Positions 28,782 to 37,551 of a DNA stretch of 64,000 nt are shown piece by piece. Below the pieces are notes generated by a model, which was not told where the DNA came from, made no database searches, and saw only the letters and a list, made by a program, of their open reading frames with translations. The translations under genes and the position numbers were made by a program. Source of the stretch: Xanthomonas indica (GTDB lineage: Bacteria; Pseudomonadota; Gammaproteobacteria; Xanthomonadales; Xanthomonadaceae); the NCBI RefSeq assembly GCF_040529045.1, contig NZ_CP131914.1, positions 2,836,501 to 2,900,500 of the forward strand, given 5' to 3'. The first letter of the stretch is position 1; every line of letters begins with the position of its first letter.

Positions 28782-29041
28782 TGCGGCGAGGGAGCGATGG
28801 CCAACGGGCCGGTCACTATGCCAGATGGCTCCGCGCTTTGGTGCGCCGCAATAGGATGCCGGGAAACCGTGGATGCAACGCCGGGGGACGGTTTCAGGTG
28901 CATCGATTGAGCTGGGCCGGCGTGGGATTCGGGAGTGGGGATTGGGGATTCGCAAGAACGGCGGCGTCGACGCCGCAACTGGACGTTGTTGCGCAACGCT
29001 GGCACGCTTGAACGATTGTCTACGCCTCGACCTCTCCGCCC
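28782..29041. other. divergent promoter region, serA / FAD dehydrogenase
   Basis: A 260-bp gap between two divergent genes holds a GGGGATT-type short repeat (about 28922-28950). I see no clear consensus promoter or operator. Confidence 0.5.
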
Positions 29042-30430
29042 ATGACCGATTCGCGCCTGGATGCCCTGGCCCTCGCCGTTCCCGGCCTGCGCCTGAAGAC
29101 CGATCCCGCCGACCTGGAGCACTACGGCCGCGACTGGACACGGCGCTGGACCCCGGCGCCGCTGGCCATCGCGCTGCCGGCGACGGTGGAGGAGGTGCAG
29201 GCGGTGCTGCGCTGGGCCAACGAACACGCGGTGGCGGTGGTGCCGTCCGGCGGCCGCACCGGCCTGTCCGGTGGCGCCGTGGCCGCGCACGGCGAACTGG
29301 TGCTGAGCCTGGAGCGGATGAACAAGGCGCTGGCGTTCGACCCGGTCGATCGCACCCTCACCGTGCAGGCCGGCATGCCGCTGGAAGCGGTGCACAACGC
29401 CGCGCGCGAGCACGGCCTGCTGTACCCGGTGGACTTCGCCGCGCGCGGGTCGTGCTCGATCGGCGGCAACATCGCCACCAACGCCGGCGGCATCCGCGTG
29501 ATCCGCTACGGCAACACCCGCGAGTGGATCGCCGGGCTGAAGGTGGTCACCGGCAGCGGCGAGTTGCTCGAGCTCAACCGTGGTTTGATCAAGAATTCCA
29601 GCGGCTACGATTTCCGCCAGTTGCTGATCGGCTCCGAAGGCACCCTGGGCATCGTGGTCGAGGCCACCCTGCGGCTCACCGATCCGCCGCCGCCGAGCAA
29701 CGTGATGCTGCTGGCGCTGCCGTCGTTCGAGGTGCTGATGCAGGTGTTCGCCGCGTTCCGCAGCCGCCTGCAGTTGGAGGCGTTCGAGTTCTTCACCGAC
29801 CGCGCACTGCAGCATGTGCTCGCGCATGGTGCGCAGGCGCCGTTCGATACCGTCTATCCGTACTACGTGGTCACCGAGTACGCCAGCGGCAACGAGGTGC
29901 AGGAGGCGGCGGCACTGGCCGCGTTCGAGGCCTGCATGGAGCAGGGCTGGGTGCTGGACGGGGTGATCAGCCAGAGCGAGGCGCAGGCCGCGCAGTTGTG
30001 GCGCCTGCGCGAAGGCATCACCGAGGCGGTAGCGCGCTACACGCCCTACAAGAACGACGTGTCGGTGCGGATCTCGGCGATGCCGGTGTTCCTGGCGCGC
30101 ACCCAGGCGCTGCTCGGCGAGGCCTATCCGCAGTTCGAGGTGGTGTGGTTCGGCCATATCGGCGACGGCAACCTGCACATCAACGTGCTCAAGCCCGATG
30201 CCACCGCGCCGGCCGAGTTCATCGCCGCCTGCGAGCAGGTCACCAAGCTGCTGGCGCAGGTGCTGGCCGAGCACGGCGGCAGCATTTCCGCCGAGCACGG
30301 CATCGGCCTGGTCAAGAAGCCGTACCTGGAGAGTACCCGCAGCGCCGAGGAGATCGCGCTGATGCGCGCGGTCAAGCGCGTGTTCGATCCGGCCGGGTTG
30401 CTCAATCCGGGCAAGCTGTTCGATCCCTGA
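29042..30430 (+). CDS. FAD-linked D-2-hydroxyglutarate / D-lactate dehydrogenase
   Basis: A 462-aa VAO-family flavoprotein. The N-terminal FAD-binding loop is VPSGGRTGLSGGAV, and a second nucleotide-binding segment is GGNIATNAGGIRVIRYG. The C-terminal catalytic motif FGHIGDGNLHINV has the metal-binding His-x6-His. It ends with GIGLVKKPYL and NPGKLFDP, typical of the D2HGDH/GlcD family. Divergence from serA points to D-2-hydroxyglutarate oxidation, which in Pseudomonas has been reported to drive the SerA reaction. D-lactate or glycolate remain possible substrates. Confidence 0.85.
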   Translation: MTDSRLDALALAVPGLRLKTDPADLEHYGRDWTRRWTPAPLAIALPATVEEVQAVLRWANEHAVAVVPSGGRTGLSGGAVAAHGELVLSLERMNKALAFDPVDRTLTVQAGMPLEAVHNAAREHGLLYPVDFAARGSCSIGGNIATNAGGIRVIRYGNTREWIAGLKVVTGSGELLELNRGLIKNSSGYDFRQLLIGSEGTLGIVVEATLRLTDPPPPSNVMLLALPSFEVLMQVFAAFRSRLQLEAFEFFTDRALQHVLAHGAQAPFDTVYPYYVVTEYASGNEVQEAAALAAFEACMEQGWVLDGVISQSEAQAAQLWRLREGITEAVARYTPYKNDVSVRISAMPVFLARTQALLGEAYPQFEVVWFGHIGDGNLHINVLKPDATAPAEFIAACEQVTKLLAQVLAEHGGSISAEHGIGLVKKPYLESTRSAEEIALMRAVKRVFDPAGLLNPGKLFDP

Positions 30431-30437
30431 GCCCAGC

Positions 30438-30455
30438 CGCGCCGCTGCCGGCGCG
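30438..30455 (+). terminator. hairpin after the FAD dehydrogenase
   Basis: CGCGCCG (30438-30444) and CGGCGCG (30449-30455) form a perfect seven-bp stem with loop CTGC, eight bases after the stop. There is no T-run. Confidence 0.5.
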
Positions 30456-30547
30456 ACCCGTTCAGGCGCTGCGCGCAGCGGACCGCTAGGCTATGCGGCG
30501 CGGCGCCGGCCGTCCCCCTTTTCACGATCCTGTTTGGAACGATTGCG

Positions 30548-30865
30548 ATGACCCGAGTGACCGCGCGCTGCGCCCTGCTGTTCGCCCTGACCGTGCCCGC
30601 GTTCGCGCAGGCGTCCAGCTTCGCCGGCACCTCCGCCGGGTCGGCCTCGGCCGGTTCGGCCGGCAGCTCGGCGTCCTCGGACAGCAGTTCCAACAACGAC
30701 AAGGTGGTGCTGCAGGCGCGCGACGACGCGGCCGGCTTCGTCGCCAGCGCCGGGCGCATCCGCGGCGCGCAACTGGAAGCGGCGCTGCGCGTGCTGCGCG
30801 AGCGCAACCCGCAGGCGCAGCAGGCCAGCGACCTGGAACTGGCGCAGGCGATCCTGGCGCTGTGA
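30548..30865 (+). CDS. DUF2388-family secreted small protein
   Basis: A 105-aa exported protein. The signal peptide CALLFALTVPAFAQA is followed by a Ser/Ala/Gly-rich linker. The C-terminal half DKVVLQARDDAAGFVASAGR and [15 protein letters not shown] matches the DUF2388 pattern known from pseudomonads. Function is unknown. The stop overlaps the GTG start of the DUF4105 gene (GTGA), so the two are translationally coupled. Confidence 0.85.
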   Translation: MTRVTARCALLFALTVPAFAQASSFAGTSAGSASAGSAGSSASSDSSSNNDKVVLQARDDAAGFVASAGRIRGAQLEAALRVLRERNPQAQQASDLELAQAILAL

Positions 30866-32781
30866 GCGCGCGCCGGCCACGGCGCCTAGTCGCGCGGTGG
30901 CTGGCGGTGCTGGTGCTGGCCGGTGCGGTGCACGCCGCGGCCGCGCCGCTGGTCGTCGACGAGCGCGGGCTGAGCCCAGCCGAACGCACCGCCAGCCAGG
31001 CCGTGCTGGCCGCGGCGCAGGCGCGGCTGCCGCCGGCCTGGGCCGCGGCGCTGCCGGCAGGGCTGCCGCTGCAATGGCGCGACGATCTCCCCGCGCAGGT
31101 GCACGGGCGCGCGCAGGCGCGTCGCCTGCTGTTGAACAAGCGCCTGCTGCGCGACTGGATGGCGGCGGCGGGCGACACCGATCCGGCCGCCGATCCGGCG
31201 CGGCGGCCGGCGCTGGCGGCGGTGCTGCACGAGCTGGCGCATTTCTACGACCGCGCCGCGGCGGGGCGGTTGTCGTCCGATCCGCGCCTGCTGGATCTGG
31301 CCGGCTGGCAGGTCAGTCCGATGCGCCTGGGCCTGCGCCGCGGCCAGAACCGCTTCACCGAGCGCAGCCCGGACCGCTACGAATTGCAGTCGCCGGCCGA
31401 GTTCGTGGCGGTGAATCTCGAACACTTCCTGCTCGACCCGGAGTACGCCTGCCGGCGACCGGCATTGGCCCGCTACTTCGCCGCGCGCCTGGCGTGGACG
31501 CCCCCGGCGCCTGTGTGCGCGCCGGACCAGGTCTTCGTGCAGGATCCGCTGGCCGACGCGGCCGCGTTGTTGCAGGTGGACCCGGCGCGGGTCTACGCGG
31601 TGGACTACCTGCTGGCCGAAGGCAATGCGCAGCCGATGAGTCACTGGGGCCACAGCATGCTGCGCCTGGTGATCTGTGCGCCAGGCCATCCGCTGGGGCC
31701 GCAGTGTCGGCTGGACCTGGCCGAGCACCGGGTGCTGTCGTTCCGGGCCTTCGTCGACGACGTGCAGATCTCCAGCCTGCGTGGGCTTACCGGCTCCTAC
31801 CCGTCGCGGCTGTTCGTGCTGCCGCTGCGCCAGGTGGTGGACGACTACACCCAGGTGCAACTGCGCGGCCTGCAGTCGCTGCCGCTGCGGCTCTCGCGCG
31901 AGGAGATCGCCGCGCTGCTCGAGCGTGCCGCGCACCTGCACTGGAGTTACGACGGCCGCTACTACTTCCTCAGCAACAACTGCGCGGTGGAGACCTACGC
32001 CTTGCTGCACGACGGCGTGCCGCGGCTGGCGGCTGCGCACCTGTCCGGGATCAGCCCGACCGGGCTGCGCCGGCGCCTGCTGCGCGCCGGCATCGCCGAT
32101 GCCTCGGTGTTCGAGGATGCCGACGCGGCGGTGCGCAATGGCTACTTCTTCCCGGCGGCGAGCGCGCATTTTGCGGAGATGTTCGCGGTGGCGCGCGGTT
32201 CCTTGGCGCTGCCGGCCCGCAATGCCGACGCATGGCTGGACCTGCCCGCCGCGCAACGCGCGCCGTGGCTGCAGCGTGGCGACTTGCGCGCCAGTGCCGC
32301 CCTGCTTGTGTTGGAAAATGCCGCCCGCCGTCGTGCCGAACAGCGCGGTCGCGATGCGCTGAAGCGGCGTTATCTGGGCAAGCCGCTGCCGTCCGCGGCG
32401 GCCGGTGCGGGCGGGGGCGATGCGAGTGGCGACACCCGCGACGCCGCCAGCGCGGTGCGTGCGGTGCTGGCCGAGCAAGGTTTGCTGAGCCAACCGGCGA
32501 GCCTGCTGCAGGGGCAGCCGGGCTATGGCCTGCCGCAGGCGCAGGAGCGCGCCTGGCTGCAGGTGCAGGGACAGGCGCGGATCGCGGCGCTGCACGACGA
32601 GGGCGCCGCGCTGCAGACGCGCCTGCGCGGGTTGCTGCCGGCGCCGCTGCAGGCGGACCTGGCGCAGGTCGATGCCAACCTGGCGACGCTGGGCGAACGC
32701 TTGCGCACGCTCAATCGCGAAGGTGGCGGGCTGCAGTTGCGGTCGCCTTCGGTGTTGCAGGAGGGTGGCGGGCAGCCGTAG
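30862..32781 (+). CDS. DUF4105 (Lnb-like) secreted protein with HExxH motif
   Basis: A 639-aa exported protein starting at GTG 30862, with a signal peptide (WLAVLVLAGAVHAAA). The N-terminal third has a zinc-protease-like VLHELAHFYD (His123, Glu124, His127) and a downstream SPAEFVAVNLEHF. The middle has the DUF4105 papain-like signature: SHWGHSML (His261 to His264) and LSNNCAVETY (Cys374). DUF4105/Lnb domains are cysteine acyltransferase- or peptidase-like. The C terminus is Ala-rich and possibly coiled. Combining an HExxH domain and a Cys-His domain suggests cell-envelope processing, but the substrate is unknown. Confidence 0.8.
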   Translation: MSARRPRRLVARWLAVLVLAGAVHAAAAPLVVDERGLSPAERTASQAVLAAAQARLPPAWAAALPAGLPLQWRDDLPAQVHGRAQARRLLLNKRLLRDWMAAAGDTDPAADPARRPALAAVLHELAHFYDRAAAGRLSSDPRLLDLAGWQVSPMRLGLRRGQNRFTERSPDRYELQSPAEFVAVNLEHFLLDPEYACRRPALARYFAARLAWTPPAPVCAPDQVFVQDPLADAAALLQVDPARVYAVDYLLAEGNAQPMSHWGHSMLRLVICAPGHPLGPQCRLDLAEHRVLSFRAFVDDVQISSLRGLTGSYPSRLFVLPLRQVVDDYTQVQLRGLQSLPLRLSREEIAALLERAAHLHWSYDGRYYFLSNNCAVETYALLHDGVPRLAAAHLSGISPTGLRRRLLRAGIADASVFEDADAAVRNGYFFPAASAHFAEMFAVARGSLALPARNADAWLDLPAAQRAPWLQRGDLRASAALLVLENAARRRAEQRGRDALKRRYLGKPLPSAAAGAGGGDASGDTRDAASAVRAVLAEQGLLSQPASLLQGQPGYGLPQAQERAWLQVQGQARIAALHDEGAALQTRLRGLLPAPLQADLAQVDANLATLGERLRTLNREGGGLQLRSPSVLQEGGGQP

Positions 32782-33230
32782 TGCGGCAGGCGCGGTTGGT
32801 CAGGGAGGCCGAAGGGAGCATCTCGCATTTGGTCGACGACGTCGCGGTCGCGGCTGAAGCTGGGACCGCGACGCGGCCGGCGGTGAGTCCGCGGCATCGG
32901 CTGGTTGCAGGTGCAGCCTTTTCGTCATCAAAGGAGGCCGATAGTTCCAGTCGTCGGGACTGAAGTCCCTCCCACAGCGAGCGGCCCATTTTTTTCGCCC
33001 ATCTTTGAGGGAGCGGCTTCGGCCGCGAGAGCGAAGCGCGAAGGCGAATCGGCTGGGGCAGTCGTCGCGACTGAAGTCGCTTCCACAACAAACGCGGCGC
33101 AGCCTCCGTCCATTTTGCAGGAGCGGCTTCAGCGGCGACGCGCAAGCCGGGAAGCTACGCGATATCGACCACCCTCAGGGCCGAGATCCGTTCCCGCTAG
33201 GGCACGACCTTGCCGGCCCGCAGGCCGCCG
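32782..33230. repeat. intergenic stretch with four to five REP-like palindromes
   Basis: No gene is visible. It holds GTCGGGACTGAAGTCCCTCC (32953-32976 region), GGGAGCGGCTTCGGCCGCGA (about 33009-33028), GTCGCGACTGAAGTCGCTTC (about 33064-33083), and GCAGGAGCGGCTTCAGCGGC (33117-33136). These are all relatives of family 1, clustered downstream of the DUF4105 gene and convergent with the small secreted protein gene. Confidence 0.8.
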
Positions 33231-33662
33231 TCACGGCAGCTCGAGATCGACATCCTTGCCGTAGCGGCGCAACCAGGCGTCGCGTGGCGGATCCTGGCGG
33301 TACTGCGCGCGCAGCTTCGCCCAGGTCTGTTCATTGCCGTCGCAGTACGTGTCCATCGCCTTTTCCAGGTCGCGACGCCGCGCGGCGTCGTAGGGTTCCT
33401 CCCCGGCGAAGTGGCTGCAGGTGTCCTGGCGGGCGACGAAGGCGCTGATCGGCTCGGGCATCGAGCAGAAGCCGGCGTGGTGCTCGGGATCGACCGCGTC
33501 CGGAATCGTGCATGCGGGCTTGGCCGCGGCCGCGGCGGCCGGCCTCGCCGGCGCGGCGAGCGCCAGCGCCGGCAGGGCCAGCAGCAGGCCAAGGCAGGCG
33601 CGCTGCGGCGCATGCCCGGCGCTGCCGGTGCGGGAGGCGTGACCGGCACGGCGCCCGCGCAT
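33231..33662 (-). CDS. small secreted hypothetical protein, 143 aa
   Basis: I do not recognise the family. A hydrophobic segment (ACLGLLLALPALALAAP, about residues 22-38) after a basic N terminus predicts export. The mature part has four cysteines (in ACTIPD, GFCSMP, DTCSHF and TYCDGN), possibly two disulfides, and ends DAWLRRYGKDVDLELP. It starts only four bases after the efp-like stop on the same strand and is likely co-transcribed with it. Confidence 0.65.
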   Translation of the reverse strand: MRGRRAGHASRTGSAGHAPQRACLGLLLALPALALAAPARPAAAAAAKPACTIPDAVDPEHHAGFCSMPEPISAFVARQDTCSHFAGEEPYDAARRRDLEKAMDTYCDGNEQTWAKLRAQYRQDPPRDAWLRRYGKDVDLELP

Positions 33663-33666
33663 GGAG

Positions 33667-34233
33667 TCAGTCGGCGCGGCCGGCGAATTCGCCGGTGGTG
33701 GTGTTGACCAGCACGCGCTCGCCGTTGCCGATGTACTCCGGCACCATGATCTCGATGCCGGTGTTGAGCTTGGCCGGCTTCGGGCGCTTGGTGGCGGTGC
33801 CGCCCTTGAGCTCGGGCGGGGTCTCGATCACTTCCAGGGTCACGCTCTGCGGCAGCTGGATCGCCACCGGCTGGTCGTCGATGACCTGCACGTAGATGCC
33901 GCTGAGGCCGTCGGTGATGTAGCCGGCGTCGGTGCCGATCGCATCGGCGTCCAGGGTGTAGGGGGTGTAGTCCTCATCGTCGAGGAACACGAAGGCCTCG
34001 CCGTCCTTGTAGGAGAAGGTGGCCTGGCGACGCATCAGCTCGACCTCGCGCAGGTCGTCGTCGCCGTCGAAGCTGGCATCGAGCTTGTTGCCGCCCGGCA
34101 CGCTGTACATCACGAAGCGGAAGCGCACGTTGCCGCCGCGGCCCTGCGGCGAGCTGCGCTCGATGTCGCGGATCTGGTACACGCCGTTGTTGTACTCGAC
34201 GACGTTGCCTTTCTTGATTTCGTTGGCTTTCAT
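33667..34233 (-). CDS. yeiP: elongation factor P-like protein (EfpL/YeiP type)
   Basis: A 188-aa protein with the three beta-barrel domains of EF-P, which helps ribosomes through proline-rich stalls. The loop that in EF-P carries the modified lysine reads SSPQGRGGN, with Arg32, as in EfpL/YeiP where an unmodified Arg occupies the tip. The N terminus [15 protein letters not shown] and the C-terminal [15 protein letters not shown] with GRAD ending also match YeiP more than EF-P. No beta-lysylation of this site is expected. It stands upstream of a small secreted protein gene and downstream of a catabolic cluster. Confidence 0.9.
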   Translation of the reverse strand: MKANEIKKGNVVEYNNGVYQIRDIERSSPQGRGGNVRFRFVMYSVPGGNKLDASFDGDDDLREVELMRRQATFSYKDGEAFVFLDDEDYTPYTLDADAIGTDAGYITDGLSGIYVQVIDDQPVAIQLPQSVTLEVIETPPELKGGTATKRPKPAKLNTGIEIMVPEYIGNGERVLVNTTTGEFAGRAD

Positions 34234-34244
34234 GGGAGCTGGGG

Positions 34245-34348
34245 ATCGGAATGGGGAATAGGGAATCGGAACGGCGTCAAGCGGCCGGAAAGGATCGGCG
34301 GGAGGGAGGCGCTTTTGCGATTCCCCATTCCCGATTCTCCATTCCCGG
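34245..34348. repeat. inverted pair of GGGAAT-type repeats
   Basis: GGAATGGGGAATAGGGAATC (from about 34248) and its imperfect complement ATTCCCCATTCCCGATTCTC (from about 34320) flank about 50 bp. They lie between the SDR stop and the start of the efp-like gene and could form a long stem separating the two transcripts. Confidence 0.6.
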
Positions 34349-35119
34349 CTACTTGGGCGCCAACCGCACCGCGCCGTCCAGGCGGATGGTCTCGCCGTTG
34401 AGGTAGCGGTTGCGCAGCAGGAACATCACCGTGTCGGCGAATTCGTCCGGGCGGCCGAGACGCGAAGGATACGGGATCGCCGCGGCCAGCGATTGCTGCA
34501 CGGCCTCGGGCATGCCGTCGACCATCGGGGTCCAGAAGATGCCCGGGGCGATGGTGTTGACGCGGATGCCGAAGCGCGCCAGTTCGCGCGCCATCGGCAG
34601 GGTCATCGCCACCACGCCGCCCTTGGACGCGGCATAGGCGGCCTGGCCGATCTGGCCTTCGTAGGCGGCGACGCTGGCGGTGTTGACGATGGCGCCGCGC
34701 TCGCCGTCCTCGCCTGGGGCGTTGTGCTGCATCAGGTCGGCGGCGGCCTTGGCGACGTTGAAGCTGCCGACCAGGTTGACCATCACCGTGCCCTGGAAGG
34801 TGGCCAGCGGCATCGGCGCTTCCTTGCCGAGTACGCGACCGGCGCCGAGGATGCCGGCGCAATTGACCGCAGCGTTGAGACCGCCGAGAAAATCACGCGC
34901 CGCGCCGAGTTGCGCGGCCACCTGGGCTTCGTCGCTGACGTCGGTGCGCAGGTAGCGGGCCCGCTCCGCGCCCAGCGCGGCGACCGCGGCCGCGCCCTTG
35001 TCGTCGTTCAGATCGAACAGCGCCACCTTGCCGCCTTCGGCGACGATGCGTTGCGCCACCGCCAGGCCGAGGCCGGACACGCCGCCGGTGACCACCGCTT
35101 TCAGATCGGCAAGCTGCAT
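34349..35119 (-). CDS. SDR-family 3-hydroxyacyl-CoA dehydrogenase (HSD10-like)
   Basis: A 256-aa short-chain dehydrogenase. The cofactor motif [14 protein letters not shown] is at residues 9-22. Asp at the end of beta-2 (VALFDLND) indicates NAD preference. NCAGILG and the catalytic Tyr-x3-Lys (YAASKGG) with upstream Ser are present. Its closeness to mammalian type II hydroxyacyl-CoA dehydrogenase, including [13 protein letters not shown], and its position next to mvaB suggest oxidation of branched 3-hydroxyacyl-CoAs in isoleucine or fatty acid breakdown. It is last of the minus-strand catabolic group. Confidence 0.85.
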   Translation of the reverse strand: MQLADLKAVVTGGVSGLGLAVAQRIVAEGGKVALFDLNDDKGAAAVAALGAERARYLRTDVSDEAQVAAQLGAARDFLGGLNAAVNCAGILGAGRVLGKEAPMPLATFQGTVMVNLVGSFNVAKAAADLMQHNAPGEDGERGAIVNTASVAAYEGQIGQAAYAASKGGVVAMTLPMARELARFGIRVNTIAPGIFWTPMVDGMPEAVQQSLAAAIPYPSRLGRPDEFADTVMFLLRNRYLNGETIRLDGAVRLAPK

Positions 35120-35232
35120 GGATGTTCCCTCCCAGGAAAACGCCCAGTTTAGAGGGTGCCGCCCCGTTGCGGCGAGACGCGCCGACCGGGCGCGGTGTGC
35201 AGGCCTGTGGTCGGGCGCGGAGCTGTCGCGGC

Positions 35233-36129
35233 TCAGGCCTCGGCGGCTAGCGCCTGGCCGACCTTGCTGCCGGTCGGGCGGCCGAGTTTCTGCGCCAGCC
35301 AGCGACCGGTCGCGGCCAGCGCCGGCAGGTCGATGCCAGTCTCCACGCCATTGCCGTGCAGCAGGTAGACCACGTCCTCGCTGGCCACGTTGCCGCTGGC
35401 GCCCTTGGCATACGGGCAGCCGCCGGCGCCGGACACCGCGGCATCGACCACGCGCACGCCTTCTTCCAGGCAGGCGGCGATGTTGGCCAGGGCCTGGCCG
35501 TAGGTATCGTGGAAATGCACCGCCAGCGCCGCCATCGGCACCGCCGCGGCGACCGCGCGCAGCATCGCCCGCGCCTTGCCGGGCGTGCCCACGCCGATGG
35601 TGTCGCCCAGCGAGATCTCGTAGCAGCCCATCGCGTGCAGCCGCTGCGCCACCCGCACCACGTCGGCCAGGGGGACCTCGCCCTGGTAGGGGCAGCCGAG
35701 CACGGTGGAGACGTAGCCGCGCACCTTGACCCCGTCCGCGGCCGCGCGCTCCAGCACCGGGGCGAAGCGCGCCAGCGATTCGTCGATGCCGGCATTGGTA
35801 TTGGTGCGGTTGAAGGCCTCCGAGGCGGCGGTGAACACGGCTACCTCGCGTACGCCGACCGCGGCGGCGCGTTCGTAGCCCTGCAGGTTCGGCACCAGCA
35901 CCGGGTAGTCCACCCCCGGCACCTGCGCGATGCCGGCGTAGACCTCGGCCGCATCGGCCAGCTGCGGCACCCATTTCGGGCTGACGAAGCTGGTCGCCTC
36001 GATGCTGCGCAGGCCGGTGCGCCCCAGCCGTGCGATCAGTTCGATCTTGTCGGCGGTGGCGACCCAGGCCTTCTCGTTCTGCAAGCCGTCGCGCGGGCCG
36101 ACCTCGACGATGCGCACGCGGTCGCTCAT
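35233..36129 (-). CDS. mvaB: hydroxymethylglutaryl-CoA lyase
   Basis: A 298-aa TIM-barrel lyase that splits HMG-CoA to acetoacetate and acetyl-CoA at the end of leucine degradation. The N-terminal EVGPRDGLQNEK carries the catalytic Arg-Asp. The FHDTYGQALAN metal-binding His is visible, and the active-site Cys lies in SGAGGCPYAKGASGN. The length is typical. It lies between a VOC-family gene (145 bp upstream) and the SDR gene on the same strand. Confidence 0.95.
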   Translation of the reverse strand: MSDRVRIVEVGPRDGLQNEKAWVATADKIELIARLGRTGLRSIEATSFVSPKWVPQLADAAEVYAGIAQVPGVDYPVLVPNLQGYERAAAVGVREVAVFTAASEAFNRTNTNAGIDESLARFAPVLERAAADGVKVRGYVSTVLGCPYQGEVPLADVVRVAQRLHAMGCYEISLGDTIGVGTPGKARAMLRAVAAAVPMAALAVHFHDTYGQALANIAACLEEGVRVVDAAVSGAGGCPYAKGASGNVASEDVVYLLHGNGVETGIDLPALAATGRWLAQKLGRPTGSKVGQALAAEA

Positions 36130-36274
36130 CGCCGAGATTCCTGTGCCGTTGGCCGGGCAATGCACACGAAACGGGAAGCGACGAGGGTCATGGGAATTCC
36201 TGATAGGAAGAGATCGCGAAGCAACGGCACGCACGGCCGTCGTCATCTACACCGGCGCGACATGGCCGCGCGGA

Positions 36275-36679
36275 TCAGGCCGTCGCGGGGTGGTGGCAGA
36301 CCGCTTCGATGTTGTGGCCGTCCGGATCCAGCAGGAACGCGCCGTAGTAGTCGGGGTGATAGTGCGGGCGCAGGCCCGGTGCGCCGTGGTCGCGGCCGCC
36401 GGCGGCCAGGCCGGCCCGATGGAAGGCATCCACCTGCGCGCGGCTGGCGGCGACGAAGGCCACGTGCACGCCGTGGTCGCCAGCGTCGCGGCCGCCGTCG
36501 GCGATCCAGAAGCTGGGCTTGCCGTCGCGGCCGAAGCCGACGTGGCGCTGGCCGCCGCTCTGTTCGGCGCTCACCTGCATCACCACGTCCAGGTCCAGCG
36601 CGGCCAGGGCGGCGCGGTAGAAGGCCAGGCTGCGGTCGAGGTCGCTGCAGCGCAGGCCGAGATGGTCGATCGGGTTCAT
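36275..36679 (-). CDS. VOC-family (glyoxalase/bleomycin-resistance-like) protein
   Basis: A 134-aa single-domain protein with the paired beta-alpha-beta-beta-beta units of the vicinal oxygen chelate fold. It begins IDHLGLRCSDLDRSLAFY with metal-ligand His6 and ends FLLDPDGHNIEAVCH, the typical second metal-ligand Glu motif. It may be a lyase, isomerase or dioxygenase-like enzyme. Its start overlaps the liuC stop by ATGA, so it is translated together with that gene. Confidence 0.8.
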   Translation of the reverse strand: MNPIDHLGLRCSDLDRSLAFYRAALAALDLDVVMQVSAEQSGGQRHVGFGRDGKPSFWIADGGRDAGDHGVHVAFVAASRAQVDAFHRAGLAAGGRDHGAPGLRPHYHPDYYGAFLLDPDGHNIEAVCHHPATA

Positions 36680-37464
36680 GGGCTGGCCCTCCAGGCCGGT
36701 TCGCGTTTCTCGAGGAACGCATTCAGTCCTTCCTGGCCCTCGGCCGAGACCCGCAGCTGCGCGATCAGGGCCGCGTTGGCCTGGTCCAGCGCATCGCGCT
36801 CGCCGCCGGCGGCAACCCGCCGCACCAGCGCCTTGGCGCCGGCAGCGGCCAGCGGCCCGGCCTGGCCGAGCAGGGCGACCTGGCGCTGCACCGCCGCGTC
36901 CAGCGCCTCCGGCGCCACCGCCTGGTGGACCAGGCCGATCTGCGCCGCGGTGGCGGCGTCGAAGGTTTCCGCGCTGGCGAACCAGCGCCGCGCCTGGCGC
37001 GCGCCGATCGCGGCGATCACGTACGGCGAGATCACCGCCGGCAGCAGGCCCAGCCGGCTTTCGCTGAGCGCGAAGCGCGCATCGGTGGCGGCCACGGCGA
37101 TGTCGCAGCAGGCGACCAGGCCGACCGCGCCGCCGAACGCGGCGCCCTGCACCCGTGCCACCGTGGGCTTGGGCAGTTCGTCGAGCAGGCGCATCAGCCG
37201 CGCCAGGGCCAGTGCGTCGTCCAGGTTCGCCTGTTCGCCGGCGCCGGCCATCGAGCGCATCCACTGCAGGTCGGCGCCGGCCGAGAACGCCGCGCCGGCG
37301 CCGGCCAGGACCACGACCTGCACCTGCGGATCGGCGCCGATCTGCAGCAGGGCGTCGCTGAGCTGCGCGATCAGCGCGGCGTCGAAGGCGTTGCGGACCT
37401 CGGGTCGGTTCAACTGCAGCGTCAGGACCTTGCCGGATCGTTGCAACAACAGGACATCGCTCAT
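36676..37464 (-). CDS. liuC: enoyl-CoA hydratase, probable methylglutaconyl-CoA hydratase
   Basis: A 262-aa crotonase. The oxyanion-hole segments AGAAFSAGADLQWM and VQGAAFGGAVGLVACCDI are present. The catalytic region reads ALSESRLGLLPAVISPYV, which resembles methylglutaconyl-CoA hydratases of the liu leucine pathway. Together with mvaB two genes downstream this supports leucine degradation; the other liu genes are not in the window. It is divergent from feoA with a 123-bp gap. Confidence 0.8.
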   Translation of the reverse strand: MSDVLLLQRSGKVLTLQLNRPEVRNAFDAALIAQLSDALLQIGADPQVQVVVLAGAGAAFSAGADLQWMRSMAGAGEQANLDDALALARLMRLLDELPKPTVARVQGAAFGGAVGLVACCDIAVAATDARFALSESRLGLLPAVISPYVIAAIGARQARRWFASAETFDAATAAQIGLVHQAVAPEALDAAVQRQVALLGQAGPLAAAGAKALVRRVAAGGERDALDQANAALIAQLRVSAEGQEGLNAFLEKREPAWRASP

Positions 37465-37551
37465 CGAACACGCTCGTACGCAGGGAAAACGGCAGCCATA
37501 CGGAATGATAGCCGCCCGTGCCGGCGCCGCCATGACGCGCCGCGGCGATGC

